A stretch of DNA of 52,965 nt from Moraxella oblonga NBRC 102422 (GTDB lineage: Bacteria > Pseudomonadota > Gammaproteobacteria > Pseudomonadales > Moraxellaceae): assembly GCF_001598275.1 (NCBI RefSeq), contig NZ_BCYQ01000017.1, forward strand, positions 1 to 52,965. Direction: 5' to 3'. This document shows positions 1 through 9,226 of the stretch, one piece after another. How positions within the stretch are numbered: position 1 is the first letter of the stretch; the number at the start of each line of letters is the position of its first letter. The notes beneath the pieces are model-generated. The model saw nothing but the letters and a program-made list of their open reading frames with translations. It did not search any database and was not told where the DNA came from. Position numbers and translations under genes: made by a program.

Positions 1-120
1 CGGTTGGTATCATTGACAATAGATGCTTTCACGACAAAATATCAATTACCCTTAGCTTTAAATGACTTGATTTGTAAAAATGGTGTTCTCACCATTCCAA
101 CACAAAATTTAGAATATTAA
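1..120 (+). CDS. C-terminal end of an unidentified protein (partial)
   Basis: An open frame enters from the left edge and ends at TAA 118-120, giving 39 residues that end QNLEY. The stretch has no recognisable motif. The stop lies at the edge of the relA terminator, so the gene converges on relA. I do not recognise the family. It could be a chance open frame, although the lack of stops and the plausible composition favour a real 3' end. Confidence 0.4.
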   Translation, partial: RLVSLTIDAFTTKYQLPLALNDLICKNGVLTIPTQNLEY

Positions 121-153
121 AAAGGTGCAGAAAACATAAAACCTCCCTGCACC
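119..153 (-). terminator. Rho-independent terminator after relA
   Basis: Read on the minus strand, GGTGCAG (153-147) pairs with CTGCACC (130-124) across a 16-base loop and is followed by TTTTTAA. It lies about 100 bases past the relA stop and abuts the stop of the convergent partial gene. Confidence 0.6.
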
Positions 154-250
154 GATTCGTGGTTGTAAACATCCTTGTGTATAATGAGTGGTGTGCATGA
201 GCCAAGTTTACACTGCCTTGCCACAATATTTTGCATAAGTGGATAGGGTG

Positions 251-2626
251 TTAAGCACTTCGCCGTGCATAGACCACGCTTGGCTGTTGTTCAATTTTGG
301 CAAGTAAGCGAGATAAATGATCAATACCAGCCACTTCCACAAAAAATTTCATGTGGCATACTTCATCATCGGCAAAGACCGTCTCGGCACGCCCAATACT
401 GATTTTTTCACGGTCAATCACATTTACCAAATCACGCAAAAGTCCATCTCGTGGCATGGCTTCAACCGTGATGATGGTTGGCTGATAGCGTCCAAAATCG
501 GCTTGCCATGTCGCACTGACGATACGCTCTGGGTCTTTTTGGACAAGTCGCCCCCATTCTGGACAATCTTGTTGATGAATGCTGACTCCTTGCGACTGAG
601 TGATAAAGCCAACAATTGGCTCACCATGTACAGGATTACAACATTTGGCAAGGTGAATTTCCACGTTGTCAAGCCCATCTAGGTCAATTTTGTATTTGTT
701 GGGGCGAGTGGTGGCTTTTAGCTCGATGGCGGTTTCGTTGGGGGTGGGGGCAGGTGGGGCAATATTCCCCATCACTTTGGTGGCGATGGCAGTTGCCCCA
801 ATGTCGCCCATGAATACTGCAAGGCATAGCTCATCTGAATTTTGGCGGTCAAATTCTCGGCAAATCTGCCCCAAATCCACCTGTGAGACAGGTATGGATA
901 GTCTTTCAAACTCTTTTAAAATCAGGGCTTTGCCTGTTTCAATATTTTTATCTTTGTCTTGTTTGTTAAACCATGCACGCAGTTTGGATTTGGCACGAGC
1001 GGTATTGACATAGCCAAGTGCTGGCACAAGCCAATCACGGTTTGGTTCACGACTTGGTTTGGTAACGATTTCTACTTGGTCGCCTGTTTTTGGTTGGTGG
1101 GTGAGTGGCACATAGCGACCATTGACCCTTGCTCCTTGTGCAGTATTGCCTACGCCTGTATGGACATAGTAGGCAAAATCAAGTACCGTTGCCCCTTTGG
1201 GGAGTTCAATGATATCACCATCTCGGCTAAATACATAAATCTGTTCAACATTTTCAAGGTCAATCTCCTCATCACTGACCGTTTTGTCGTTGCTTAAAAG
1301 CTGACGCAGTGAGCTGATTTTGGCGGTGAGATAGTCGTCTGTTTTGCCCTTTAAGCCTTCTTTATAGTTAACATGAGAAGCCTTGCCAAGTTCTGCCTCA
1401 AAGTGCATGTCAAAGGTGCGAATCTGCACTTCAAGCGTGCGACCATTGGCGATGACGACAGTGTGTAAAGATTTGTAGCCGTTGGGTTTGGGGTTGGTGA
1501 TGTAGTCATCAAATTGCTCTGGCACGTGTCGCCACAGACCATGTACCACACCCAGCGTGTGATAGCATTCGGCATTGGTATTGACCAGTACTCGTAAGGC
1601 TCTAATGTCATATAACTGGTCAAAGGAAAGATTTTTTTTGACCATTTTACGGTAAATAGAATAAATGTGTTTAACTCGCCCTGATACCTCACAGGTGATA
1701 CCAACCTTGCCAAGCTCGTCTGATAAAATCTGTTTGACTTCTTCAATGTACAGCTCTCTTTCACTGCGTTTTTGGGCAAGCAGGCTGGCGATTTGTTTGT
1801 ACTCATCAGGGGCAAGATAGCGAAAGGCGAGATCTTCAAGCTCCCATTTGAGTTGGGCGATGGATAACCGATGTGCCAATGGTGCATAAATAGTCATTAC
1901 CTCACGAGCCACCCGCTTTTGTCGGTCAGGACTGGCAAAAGACAGCTCACGCATGGCAAAAGTACGCTCAGCCAACTTGATTAATACTGCCCGTACGTCA
2001 TTGGTGGTGCTAATCAGCATGCTATAAATGGTGGAGAGTTGTTCTTTGTTGTTGTTAAAATAGTCTTCTAGGCGTTTGTTTTCTTCTATGGTTTCAGAAA
2101 GTTTGCCCATAGCCAGCGTATCGGCGACAAGTTGGGCAATCTCTTTACCAAATTCACAAGCCACCGTATCTAGGCTGACTATCTCACGGCGAACAGTACG
2201 ATAGAGCATGGCGGCGACTAGGGCGTTTTCATCTTGAAAAAGATATGCCAAAATGTCCGCCATGCCGACGCCTGTGATGTATGTGCCAGAGCGAGTAACG
2301 TGGGGGCGATTGACTTGGGTTTTGACAAAGGCACAAGCTTTTTTAAGAAGGGGCAATTCATCTTTGCCAATGCGTTTGGCAACTGATGATAGCCAAGCCT
2401 CCATATCAATGTCGTCCTCGGACAGGGTGGCAGGCGGTGCTTTGGTGTTAGAGTGGTCGTGGGTGGTGGCAAGTTTGTGAGTGCTAAGTTGGGCTTTGAC
2501 ATCGGGGGGTAGGGCGTTTTGCAACTTTGCAACGAGTCCTGCTGCCATGCTGGCACTGTCTTGGTCGCTTTTTTCTTCCAAGCCTTTACGGTTCAATAAC
2601 GGCAAGCTATCTCTGATTTGCACCAT
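251..2626 (-). CDS. relA: RelA-type (p)ppGpp synthetase
   Basis: This 791-aa RelA/SpoT-family enzyme would make (p)ppGpp from ATP and GDP/GTP at starved ribosomes. From the N-terminus there is a pseudo-hydrolase domain (about 90-230), the synthetase domain (about 310-425, with YRKMVKKNLSFD, PKPNGYKSLHT and QIRTFDMHFEAE), a TGS domain (about 462-525) and a C-terminal ACT domain (last ~75 residues). The His-Asp pair of active hydrolases is replaced by Tyr-Arg near residue 142, so this is the RelA rather than the SpoT type. The family's EFDD metal/substrate motif reads QFDD here. The ATG at 2626 was chosen because AGGAG sits 8 bases upstream; the longer frame to 2680 adds 18 residues unlike the family. 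Confidence 0.93.
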   Translation of the reverse strand: MVQIRDSLPLLNRKGLEEKSDQDSASMAAGLVAKLQNALPPDVKAQLSTHKLATTHDHSNTKAPPATLSEDDIDMEAWLSSVAKRIGKDELPLLKKACAFVKTQVNRPHVTRSGTYITGVGMADILAYLFQDENALVAAMLYRTVRREIVSLDTVACEFGKEIAQLVADTLAMGKLSETIEENKRLEDYFNNNKEQLSTIYSMLISTTNDVRAVLIKLAERTFAMRELSFASPDRQKRVAREVMTIYAPLAHRLSIAQLKWELEDLAFRYLAPDEYKQIASLLAQKRSERELYIEEVKQILSDELGKVGITCEVSGRVKHIYSIYRKMVKKNLSFDQLYDIRALRVLVNTNAECYHTLGVVHGLWRHVPEQFDDYITNPKPNGYKSLHTVVIANGRTLEVQIRTFDMHFEAELGKASHVNYKEGLKGKTDDYLTAKISSLRQLLSNDKTVSDEEIDLENVEQIYVFSRDGDIIELPKGATVLDFAYYVHTGVGNTAQGARVNGRYVPLTHQPKTGDQVEIVTKPSREPNRDWLVPALGYVNTARAKSKLRAWFNKQDKDKNIETGKALILKEFERLSIPVSQVDLGQICREFDRQNSDELCLAVFMGDIGATAIATKVMGNIAPPAPTPNETAIELKATTRPNKYKIDLDGLDNVEIHLAKCCNPVHGEPIVGFITQSQGVSIHQQDCPEWGRLVQKDPERIVSATWQADFGRYQPTIITVEAMPRDGLLRDLVNVIDREKISIGRAETVFADDEVCHMKFFVEVAGIDHLSRLLAKIEQQPSVVYARRSA

Positions 2627-3052
2627 ACCAATGCTCCTGTGGGATATAATTATGCACTTATTATGGCATTTTTGCCCCAATTTTTAAAGGCTAACAACAT
2701 AAAATAACGTTTCTGTATATTGGTGTACATATTCTCACCAATTTGATATGGGTATGGCGATGAGACTCTACCTCCCCATCATTGGTTGTTTTTGATTGCT
2801 TTGATTTTATCCTAACAAACCAACCCAAATTGTGATTAAGTGATGGTATTTTTTAAAATTGGTTAAGTTTGCTGGGGCAGAAATTTCATTGATTTGATTA
2901 GGGTGTGATGAGGGTTGTGTCATTGTTATCATAATTATACGGCATTTCTTGATGGTTTATCACCATCACGAAATGCCCTTTTATGTGTCTGCTGGTTTAT
3001 GCTATCATACCCAATCTTGTTTGGCGTGGTTTATTGATGTCTTACAATCTTA
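2627..3052. other. Non-coding gap between relA and rsuA
   Basis: About 425 bases with no convincing gene on either strand. It should hold the relA promoter and the 3' end of the rsuA transcript, but I could not fix a convincing -35/-10 pair. The only strong structure is the inverted repeat at 2941-2977, listed separately. Confidence 0.5.
2941..2977. repeat. Long near-perfect inverted repeat
   Basis: GGCATTTCTTGATGGT (2941-2956) pairs with ACCATCACGAAATGCC (2962-2977), 15 of 16 positions matching, with a 5-base loop. No good T tract follows on the minus strand, where rsuA ends about 75 bases upstream; CTTTTAT follows on the plus strand. It could be a weak terminator for rsuA, a leader structure of relA, or a dispersed palindrome. 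Confidence 0.6.
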
Positions 3053-3757
3053 TTAAAACTGCCCAATCTCATCGTCCGTCAAAAAGCGACTCTCGCCCTT
3101 TTCTAATCCGTCAAGGGTGATTGTGCCAATGCTGGCTCGGTGCAGCTCCACCACCTTATTGCCAAAATGCGCCATCATTCGCTTGACCTGATGGTATTTG
3201 CCTTCGGTGAGAGTGAGTGTGGCGTGTGTGTCGTCCACAAAAGATAGCGTAGCAGGGCGAGTTTTGTCTTTTTCGCCTTCCAAAATAATACCTTTGGCAA
3301 TTTCTTTTATCATTCGCTCTTGGGTGTCTTGATTTACACCATCAGCAAGGGTGAGTTCATAAACTTTGGGCTGATGGCGTTTGGGGCTGGTTACACGGTG
3401 CAACCACGCCCCATCATCAGAAAGTAATAATGCCCCTGTGGTATCCACATCAAGCCGTCCTGCAATACGAAGACTTAGAACCTCTGGCACGGCGATAAGG
3501 TCGGTAACAATGGGGTATTCTTTGGCTTTGAGCGTGCATTCAAAACCTTCTGGCTTATAAAGTAGCAAATAGCGATTGCCTGTTGCCACCGACAACACCT
3601 CGCCTGCCCAATCCACCTCATCATTGACTTCATCAATATGAAAACTGCCATCTTTGACAATGTCGCCATTAACACTAATTTCACCCCGATGTAGGATTTT
3701 TTTGCAGTCATTGCGAGACAGTTCGGTCGCTTTGCTTAAAAATTTGTCTAGTCGCAT
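3053..3757 (-). CDS. rsuA: 16S rRNA pseudouridine(516) synthase RsuA
   Basis: 234 aa with an N-terminal S4 RNA-binding domain (residues 1-60) followed by the RsuA/RluB/E/F catalytic domain. The catalytic Asp lies in AGRLDVDTTGALLLSDDG, and the C-terminal block EGKYHQVKRMMAHFGNKVVE is the RsuA signature. It would convert U516 of 16S rRNA to pseudouridine during small-subunit assembly. The closest fit is RsuA rather than RluB or RluE, because of the TSPKRHQPKVYEL and LHRASIGTITLD stretches. It is a single gene, divergent from the next gene. Confidence 0.93.
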   Translation of the reverse strand: MRLDKFLSKATELSRNDCKKILHRGEISVNGDIVKDGSFHIDEVNDEVDWAGEVLSVATGNRYLLLYKPEGFECTLKAKEYPIVTDLIAVPEVLSLRIAGRLDVDTTGALLLSDDGAWLHRVTSPKRHQPKVYELTLADGVNQDTQERMIKEIAKGIILEGEKDKTRPATLSFVDDTHATLTLTEGKYHQVKRMMAHFGNKVVELHRASIGTITLDGLEKGESRFLTDDEIGQF

Positions 3758-3783
3758 ATTTGCCTTTATTCATCTGTTAAAAA

Positions 3784-3792
3784 TGTTATAAT
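3784..3792 (+). promoter_or_regulatory. Extended -10 promoter for the YwqG-like gene
   Basis: TGTTATAAT is a perfect extended -10 box (TGn-TATAAT) 37 bases before the ATG at 3829. No good -35 is visible, as is usual for extended -10 promoters. The 71-base gap to the divergent rsuA leaves little room for anything else. Confidence 0.5.
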
Positions 3793-3828
3793 TCTAACAC
3801 AAATTTGATAATTTCATAAGGAGCAACG

Positions 3829-4599
3829 ATGACTTTGCACACACTCATTGATGAATTGCCTGTCGAGTTTTTGCCATTTAAAGCCAACATTTTGGCAAGT
3901 GCCAAACCCGTGATTAACATCGCATTGCGTGTGGCTGATGGGTTGCCTTTGTGGGCAAGTAAAATTGGCGGTAATCAGCCTTATTTACCAAAAAATATGG
4001 ATTATCCAACCGATAAAGATGGCAGACCGCTTGGTTTTTTGGCGCAGTTTAATTTGGCGGATTTGCCAGCCAATAACCATTTGCCCAAAACAGGAATGTT
4101 GGTGTTTTTTACCAATTTTGATGAGGGCAAGGTGCTGTATTTTGACGAAGTCATTCAAGATGATACTGCCCTTTGGCAAGATTTTGATGGACTTGGGATT
4201 GATACCGATGATTTGCCATTTTTTGATGAAGTGGCATTTGCTCCCACTTTTACACTGACCGAGTCTGCCATTAGTTTCACAGAAAGTAAGGCTTTTGATG
4301 TGATTTTTGCCAATCATACTTTGTCCGAACTTGGTGATAAAATTTATGACTTGCTAATTTTTGATAGCACGGGTCATCATTTGCTTGGCTATCCTTATTT
4401 TGTTCAATCCGACCCCAGAGCCTATCAAAATGGCGACGTGCCACAGGATTATGTGTTGTTATTTCAATTAGATACCGATGATGTGGACGGTTATGGGATT
4501 ATGTGGGGCGATGGTGGTGTGGGTAACTTTTTTATCCACCCTGATGATTTGGCAAAGGGCGATTTTAGTCGGGTGAAATTTTATTGGGATTGTTGTTGA
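3829..4599 (+). CDS. YwqG-like DUF1963 protein
   Basis: 256-aa soluble protein with no signal peptide. The KIGGNQPYLP stretch, the GFLAQFNLADLP block and the C-terminal GYGIMWGDGGVGNFFI region match the DUF1963 (YwqG) family of unknown function. AAGGAG lies 6 bases before the ATG. Its stop overlaps the start of yigZ by one base (TGATG), so the two are translationally coupled. The link with yigZ does not reveal a function. Confidence 0.8.
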   Translation: MTLHTLIDELPVEFLPFKANILASAKPVINIALRVADGLPLWASKIGGNQPYLPKNMDYPTDKDGRPLGFLAQFNLADLPANNHLPKTGMLVFFTNFDEGKVLYFDEVIQDDTALWQDFDGLGIDTDDLPFFDEVAFAPTFTLTESAISFTESKAFDVIFANHTLSELGDKIYDLLIFDSTGHHLLGYPYFVQSDPRAYQNGDVPQDYVLLFQLDTDDVDGYGIMWGDGGVGNFFIHPDDLAKGDFSRVKFYWDCC

Positions 4600-5192
4600 T
4601 GACCTACGCCACCTTATCCGCCCCTTGCCAAGCGGTTTATGAAATCAAAAAGAGTGAATTTCTCGCCTTTGCCCATCCCATTGACAGCCGTGAACAGTTA
4701 ATGTTCCACGTGGAACAACTGCGAGCCACCTACCCAGATGCTCGCCATGTTTGTTATGGTTATATTATCGGCAACCCCAACAACACCACATCGGCAGGCT
4801 TTGATGATGATGGCGAACCAAGCGGCACAGCAGGGCGACCGATTCTAAATGTCTTGCAACATAAGGCGATTGGCAATGTGCTGGTGGTGGTGGTGCGGTA
4901 TTTTGGCGGGATAAAACTGGGAGCAGGCGGGCTGACCCGTGCCTATGCCACCGCCACCCAACTGGTGGTAGATGAGATGACATTGACAACCTTTGTGCCA
5001 AAATCACTTATCAAAGTCGCCACCAACTTTGCTCACGAAGCCCAACTTCGCTATTTGGTTGGGCAAGTGGGTGGGGAAATCGTGTCGGCAGATTATGGGC
5101 AAAATGTCATCATGAGCGTGCAACTGGACAGCGAAAAAGTGGCGGTGTTTGGGGGGAGTTTGGGGGTATTTGGAGAAGTGCTGACCGATTAA
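4599..5192 (+). CDS. yigZ: YigZ / IMPACT-family protein
   Basis: 197 aa. The N-terminal UPF0029 (IMPACT) domain carries KSEFLAFAHPI, the DDDGEPSGTAGRPIL motif and VRYFGGIKLGAGGLTRAY, the family hallmarks. A smaller C-terminal domain with an elongation-factor-G-like fold follows. The molecular role is unsettled; eukaryotic IMPACT regulates Gcn2 and bacterial members may bind nucleic acid. An upstream TTG in frame would add five residues inside the previous gene; the ATG overlapping the previous stop was preferred. Confidence 0.9.
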   Translation: MTYATLSAPCQAVYEIKKSEFLAFAHPIDSREQLMFHVEQLRATYPDARHVCYGYIIGNPNNTTSAGFDDDGEPSGTAGRPILNVLQHKAIGNVLVVVVRYFGGIKLGAGGLTRAYATATQLVVDEMTLTTFVPKSLIKVATNFAHEAQLRYLVGQVGGEIVSADYGQNVIMSVQLDSEKVAVFGGSLGVFGEVLTD

Positions 5193-5196
5193 CCAA

Positions 5197-5700
5197 TCAC
5201 TCCGCCAAATAAGCAGGGTGCAACAAATCCAACGCTCCTAGCATGACATGCATGATGATGGCTATCACCACAACCGCCAATACACCACCAATCACGCCTA
5301 CAAGTACAGGCACAACGAGCGAGCGTTTTTCGTAATCACTGCCCAGCTCTTCTTTGACAAGGTCGATTTGCTGTTTACCAAGCGTGCGATACCAAACAAG
5401 AAGCGGTATGAGCGAGACGGACAAGGACGGTATGGCAAAACCAAAGAGCATTTCCACCAAAATTGACCCCACAATCAACGCCACCACCACAAAGGCAAAT
5501 AGGCGGTTTTGGCGAGCGAGTTCATATTCACCAACTGCCTCCCAATTTTTGGCGTGCATCCACGCTCCAAATGGCGTGAACAGCAGAGACCATAATGCTA
5601 CTGCATTTGGGTTGTACAGCGGTGGAATTTCGTCATCATAATCCTGATTTAGGTTGCTTTGGGGGGTTTGGTAGGGGTTGTGGTTATCAAAGTCGGTCAT
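5197..5700 (-). CDS. Small membrane protein with NPYQxPQS N-terminal tag
   Basis: 167 aa, family not recognised. A polar, acidic N-terminus starts with MTDFDNHNPYQTPQS. A first hydrophobic stretch follows (about 34-48), then two helices near 68-105 and a final long helix near 128-150. Loops are charged, including a KEELGSDYEKRS linker. The same N-terminal tag starts the neighbouring protein at 5848-6642, so the two probably form a functional pair. RBS-like AAAGGAG lies just upstream of the ATG. Confidence 0.75.
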   Translation of the reverse strand: MTDFDNHNPYQTPQSNLNQDYDDEIPPLYNPNAVALWSLLFTPFGAWMHAKNWEAVGEYELARQNRLFAFVVVALIVGSILVEMLFGFAIPSLSVSLIPLLVWYRTLGKQQIDLVKEELGSDYEKRSLVVPVLVGVIGGVLAVVVIAIIMHVMLGALDLLHPAYLAE

Positions 5701-5811
5701 GTTTTCTCCTTTTAATCTGTTGGATTTATTTTTTCAATCATGTGGCATTATAACAAAAAAATGGGGGAAATTTTGCAAATTTTCGCTGATTGGTAAGTTG
5801 TTTATCATAAA

Positions 5812-5840
5812 AAAACCGCTCATGTTAAATGAACGGTTTT
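5812..5840 (-). terminator. Terminator after the 264-aa membrane protein gene
   Basis: Read on the minus strand, AAAACCGTTCAT (5840-5829) pairs with ATGAGCGGTTTT (5823-5812) with one mismatch and a 5-base loop, and a run of T follows. It lies 7 bases past the stop of the upstream minus-strand gene. Confidence 0.8.
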
Positions 5841-5847
5841 GATAGTT

Positions 5848-6642
5848 TTAATAATATGCGGTTAAAATTTGCCGATAAGCGATATAAGTGCAAATCGAGA
5901 TGAGTGGTGTGATGACTAAGCCTGCCAATCCAAACGTAACTGCTGAGATGATGATGAGTATCAATGCCACGATACCAAAAGATAAAAAGGGCATGAGATT
6001 AGCTAGGCAGGCTTTTAGGCTTAATTTCATCGCAGTCCAAGCTGACTGCTGATGAAAGACTATCAAAATGGGTGAAAATACCATGGTTAATATCAAGGGT
6101 AGGAAGCATAGCAATGTTACCAAAGCAATCATCAGAATACCCAATAATGACGTATCACCAAAGTTGCCACCCGCAACCACAGCAAGACCGCCAATCGCCA
6201 TGATGGCAACAATCCCCACAGGTATCACAAGGGCGAGAGCAAGCAGGAATTGCCAAATAAATAATAAGATGAAATCCAAAAAGTTGTTTTTAAAACCCAC
6301 AAACAAATCGCCAATCTCAATATCTTCTTGGCTTTCGATGCCATAAGCCATGTATGCCATGCCCGCCAAAAATGTCGGTGCAATCAAGCCCATGATGATA
6401 CCGCCCACAAAGGGAATTAGTGCCAACAGGGTCATGACAATGACATGAATCAAACCTGCCCCAAGCCACAACAAAGGACGTTCCATAAAAATCTGCCATG
6501 CCCCACCCAACCAACTAAAACCGTCCCCAAAGGATAGGGAATTGGGGCTTTCTAACAACACTAATTCACCAGAATATTGCTCAGGTGTGTTCATCTCGCT
6601 TTGTGGGGATTGGTAGGGGTTGTAATTGTTAAAGTCGGTCAT
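5848..6642 (-). CDS. BPSS1780-like multispanning membrane protein
   Basis: 264 aa with the N-terminal tag MTDFNNYNPYQSPQS followed by about six hydrophobic helices (roughly 57-80, 85-103, 119-155, 164-192, 215-240, 242-260). The SWLGGAWQIFMERPLLWL segment and the glycine-rich helices resemble the BPSS1780/DUF975-type integral membrane proteins; this assignment is tentative. No catalytic motif is seen. It has its own terminator, so it is transcribed separately from the downstream tagged protein. Confidence 0.8.
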   Translation of the reverse strand: MTDFNNYNPYQSPQSEMNTPEQYSGELVLLESPNSLSFGDGFSWLGGAWQIFMERPLLWLGAGLIHVIVMTLLALIPFVGGIIMGLIAPTFLAGMAYMAYGIESQEDIEIGDLFVGFKNNFLDFILLFIWQFLLALALVIPVGIVAIMAIGGLAVVAGGNFGDTSLLGILMIALVTLLCFLPLILTMVFSPILIVFHQQSAWTAMKLSLKACLANLMPFLSFGIVALILIIISAVTFGLAGLVITPLISICTYIAYRQILTAYY

Positions 6643-6670
6643 GCTATTCCTTTGTTAATTGTAGGGTGAT

Positions 6671-6853
6671 GTGGGGATTATACCTTGTGTTGGGGGTAAA
6701 GAAAAGTGGGGTTTTAACTGTTTGTGTGATTTCTTTATCAAGCGAAAAGGCAACATTTATGAACGCTATGCCAAGCGTATTGTTGAAAAATTAAATGGCG
6801 ATTGGGGGTATAGCAGTTATGATGGTGGGTTTTATTTTTTTAGAAAAGAGTGA
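6671..6853 (+). pseudogene. Possible gene remnant
   Basis: A 60-codon open frame whose last ~36 residues (from RKGNIYERYAKRIVEKLNGD to FYFFRKE) look protein-like, while the first ~24 do not. There is no convincing RBS. The stretch sits between a tagged membrane protein and a very AT-rich orphan, a likely insertion site. It may be the 3' end of a lost gene. I do not recognise the family. Confidence 0.25.
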
Positions 6854-6901
6854 TAAGGATGAGAAAGTATTTATTATCAAAAATTAAGTTATATATTTAT
6901 A

Positions 6902-7606
6902 TTAAATTTTAATATAAATATTTGTAGAAATAATTATGAAAAATAGAGTAATACTACCAATTTTCCAATATAAATTGGGAGTTCTGGCTTTAAAAATACT
7001 ACAATTACTTTCATAAATTTTGCAAAATATATTGTATTTTCTCGCTTCGCCAGCGTACATTATTCCAACAAAAAAAGACATAAAAAATAATTGTAGTATA
7101 GAGTTTAATGCATCAACATCATTTCTGATTATATCAATAAACATTATTGAAAAAATAATTATTATTGCTATAACTATTGATAATAACCAAAAAATCCATT
7201 TAGAGATAAATAAAAAACACCATTCTATTTTTGTAATATCAATTTGTATTTGACCTTGATGAATTGTCAAATAATGACGAATGCTATTAATTTTATGCTC
7301 ATTGAGTGAAAACTCATCAATAAGTTTTAATGCCAATGGTCGGATTTTTGCATCAACATTTAATCCAGTTGCCTGACAGTATAATTCATTTACTTTTAAT
7401 TCTATTAAGCGATTTTTCTCCATATCTGGCATTTTTGGATAGTTAATTGCTTCTTCCAAAAGATTAATTTTTCTATTTTTAAAAGTTTGATAAATGCTTA
7501 AATATTGCTCAATATTTTTTATAATGTGCCATATTAGAAAAATGATTGCGATAAATACGAGATGAAAACCGTTATTCAATAACAAATTTATAATTTCTAT
7601 ATTCAT
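6902..7606 (-). CDS. AT-rich membrane protein of unknown function
   Basis: 234 aa, starting MNIEIINLLLNNGF. There is one N-terminal helix (about 10-30), a soluble helical middle (about 35-125) with a FSLNEHKINSIRHYL stretch, a pair of strongly hydrophobic helices (about 135-185) and a last helix at the C-terminus (about 213-230). No family recognised. The gene is visibly richer in A and T than both neighbours and uses mostly AT-ending codons, which suggests recent acquisition. The frame extends 11 codons upstream to 7639, but that part lies inside the guaA terminator, so 7606 is preferred. Confidence 0.65.
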   Translation of the reverse strand: MNIEIINLLLNNGFHLVFIAIIFLIWHIIKNIEQYLSIYQTFKNRKINLLEEAINYPKMPDMEKNRLIELKVNELYCQATGLNVDAKIRPLALKLIDEFSLNEHKINSIRHYLTIHQGQIQIDITKIEWCFLFISKWIFWLLSIVIAIIIIFSIMFIDIIRNDVDALNSILQLFFMSFFVGIMYAGEARKYNIFCKIYESNCSIFKARTPNLYWKIGSITLFFIIISTNIYIKI

Positions 7607-7621
7607 ATTTTTTCCGTCAAT

Positions 7622-7653
7622 AAAACCGCCAATTCTCAAAAATTGACGGTTTT
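7622..7653 (-). terminator. Terminator after guaA
   Basis: On the minus strand AAAACCGTCAAT (7653-7642) pairs with ATTGGCGGTTTT (7633-7622) with one mismatch and an 8-base loop, followed by ATT. It lies 13 bases past the guaA stop and just upstream of the next minus-strand gene. Confidence 0.75.
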
Positions 7654-7666
7654 TAATTCTAAACTA

Positions 7667-9226
7667 TTACTCCCACTCAATGGTCGCTGGCGGTTTGCTA
7701 CTCACATCATAGACCACACGAGAGACATCGGCGATTTCATTCATAATACGAGTTGAAATTTTATCCACCAAATCATAAGGCAAATGAGCAAAACGGGCGG
7801 TCATAAAATCCACCGTCTCAACGGCTCTAAGGGCAATCACCCACGCATACCGTCTGCCATCTCCGACCACACCCACTGATTTGACAGGTTGGAATACGGC
7901 AAAGGCTTGGGCGGTTTTATCATACCAACCAGACGCACGAAGCTCCTGCATAAAAATATCATCGGCAAGGCGTAAAATATCGGCATATTCTTTTTTGACT
8001 TCACCCAAAATTCGCACGCCAAGACCTGGTCCTGGGAATGGGTGGCGATAAATCATATGGTGTGGGATACCCAGTGCCACGCCAAGTTTACGCACTTCAT
8101 CTTTAAACAAATCACGCAAAGGTTCAACGAGTTCAAAGGCTAAATCATCAGGCAGACCACCGACATTGTGGTGTGATTTGATAACATGTGCCTTGCCTTG
8201 CTTGGATTTGGCGGACTCAATCACATCAGGATAAATTGTGCCTTGTGCCAAAAACTTGATACCGTCTAGTTTTCTGGCTTCTTCGCTAAATACTTCAATA
8301 AATTCTCGTCCGATGATTTTGCGTTTGGCTTCTGGGTCAGTTACGCCTGACAAAGCGGTTAAAAAGCGATCTTCCGCATTGGCACGAATGACACGAATTC
8401 CCATATTCTCGGCAAACATTTGCATAACGGTGTCGCCTTCGTTTAAGCGGAGCAAGCCATTATCCACAAACACACAGGTCAATTTATCACCAATTGCACG
8501 GTGCAACAACGCTGCTACCACTGATGAATCCACACCGCCTGATAAGCCTAAAAGCACTTGATTATCGCCAATTTGCTCTTGTAGTTGTTTGATACGAAGT
8601 TCAATGATATTCTCACTATTCCACAGACTGCCACAACCACAAATGCGATGGACAAAGTTGGAAATCAAAGTTTCGCCCTTATCGGTATGGGTTACTTCTG
8701 GGTGAAATTGCACCCCATAAAAATGACGACTTTCATCAGAGGCGGAAGCATACGGACAGCTTGGCGTGCTTGATGTTACAGCAAATCCATTTGCTAATTG
8801 GGTGACTTTATCACCGTGGCTCATCCACACTTGTGATTGGTTTTGGTCGTCCGCCATATTTTGTAATAATTGGTCGGCTTCGTTAATGTCAATTTTGGCA
8901 TAACCAAATTCTTTGACATCGCCTGCCTCCACCATACCGCCCAATTGCATTGTCATTGCCTGAAAGCCATAGCAAATACCTAAGACAGGCACGCCCATTT
9001 CTAAGACGATTTGGGGGATTTTTGGACTGTTATCCGCATACACACTTTCAGGACCACCAGATAGGATAATGCCTTTGGGGTTGAAGGCTTTGATGTCTTC
9101 GTCCGCCATATCAAAAGCGTGCATTTCGCTATACACGCCTGCCTCTCGCACACGGCGAGCAATGAGCTGGCTGTATTGTGAACCAAAGTCTAAGATTAAA
9201 ATGCGGTCGGTGGTGATGTTGGTCAT
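7667..9226 (-). CDS. guaA: GMP synthase (glutamine-hydrolysing)
   Basis: 519 aa, the standard length. The N-terminal class I glutamine amidotransferase domain has the nucleophile in GICYGFQ and the His/Glu pair in [11 protein letters not shown]. The ATP-pyrophosphatase domain carries the P-loop [16 protein letters not shown], and the C-terminal dimerisation domain ends [11 protein letters not shown]. It converts XMP to GMP using ATP and glutamine. AAGGA lies upstream of the ATG. It is monocistronic, with its own terminator; guaB is not in the window. Confidence 0.98.
   Translation of the reverse strand: MTNITTDRILILDFGSQYSQLIARRVREAGVYSEMHAFDMADEDIKAFNPKGIILSGGPESVYADNSPKIPQIVLEMGVPVLGICYGFQAMTMQLGGMVEAGDVKEFGYAKIDINEADQLLQNMADDQNQSQVWMSHGDKVTQLANGFAVTSSTPSCPYASASDESRHFYGVQFHPEVTHTDKGETLISNFVHRICGCGSLWNSENIIELRIKQLQEQIGDNQVLLGLSGGVDSSVVAALLHRAIGDKLTCVFVDNGLLRLNEGDTVMQMFAENMGIRVIRANAEDRFLTALSGVTDPEAKRKIIGREFIEVFSEEARKLDGIKFLAQGTIYPDVIESAKSKQGKAHVIKSHHNVGGLPDDLAFELVEPLRDLFKDEVRKLGVALGIPHHMIYRHPFPGPGLGVRILGEVKKEYADILRLADDIFMQELRASGWYDKTAQAFAVFQPVKSVGVVGDGRRYAWVIALRAVETVDFMTARFAHLPYDLVDKISTRIMNEIADVSRVVYDVSSKPPATIEWE

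Noticed and set aside
2218-2556. Long frames inside relA in other frames (both strands)
   Set aside because: They lie fully within relA, lack RBS and family patterns, and are frame shadows.
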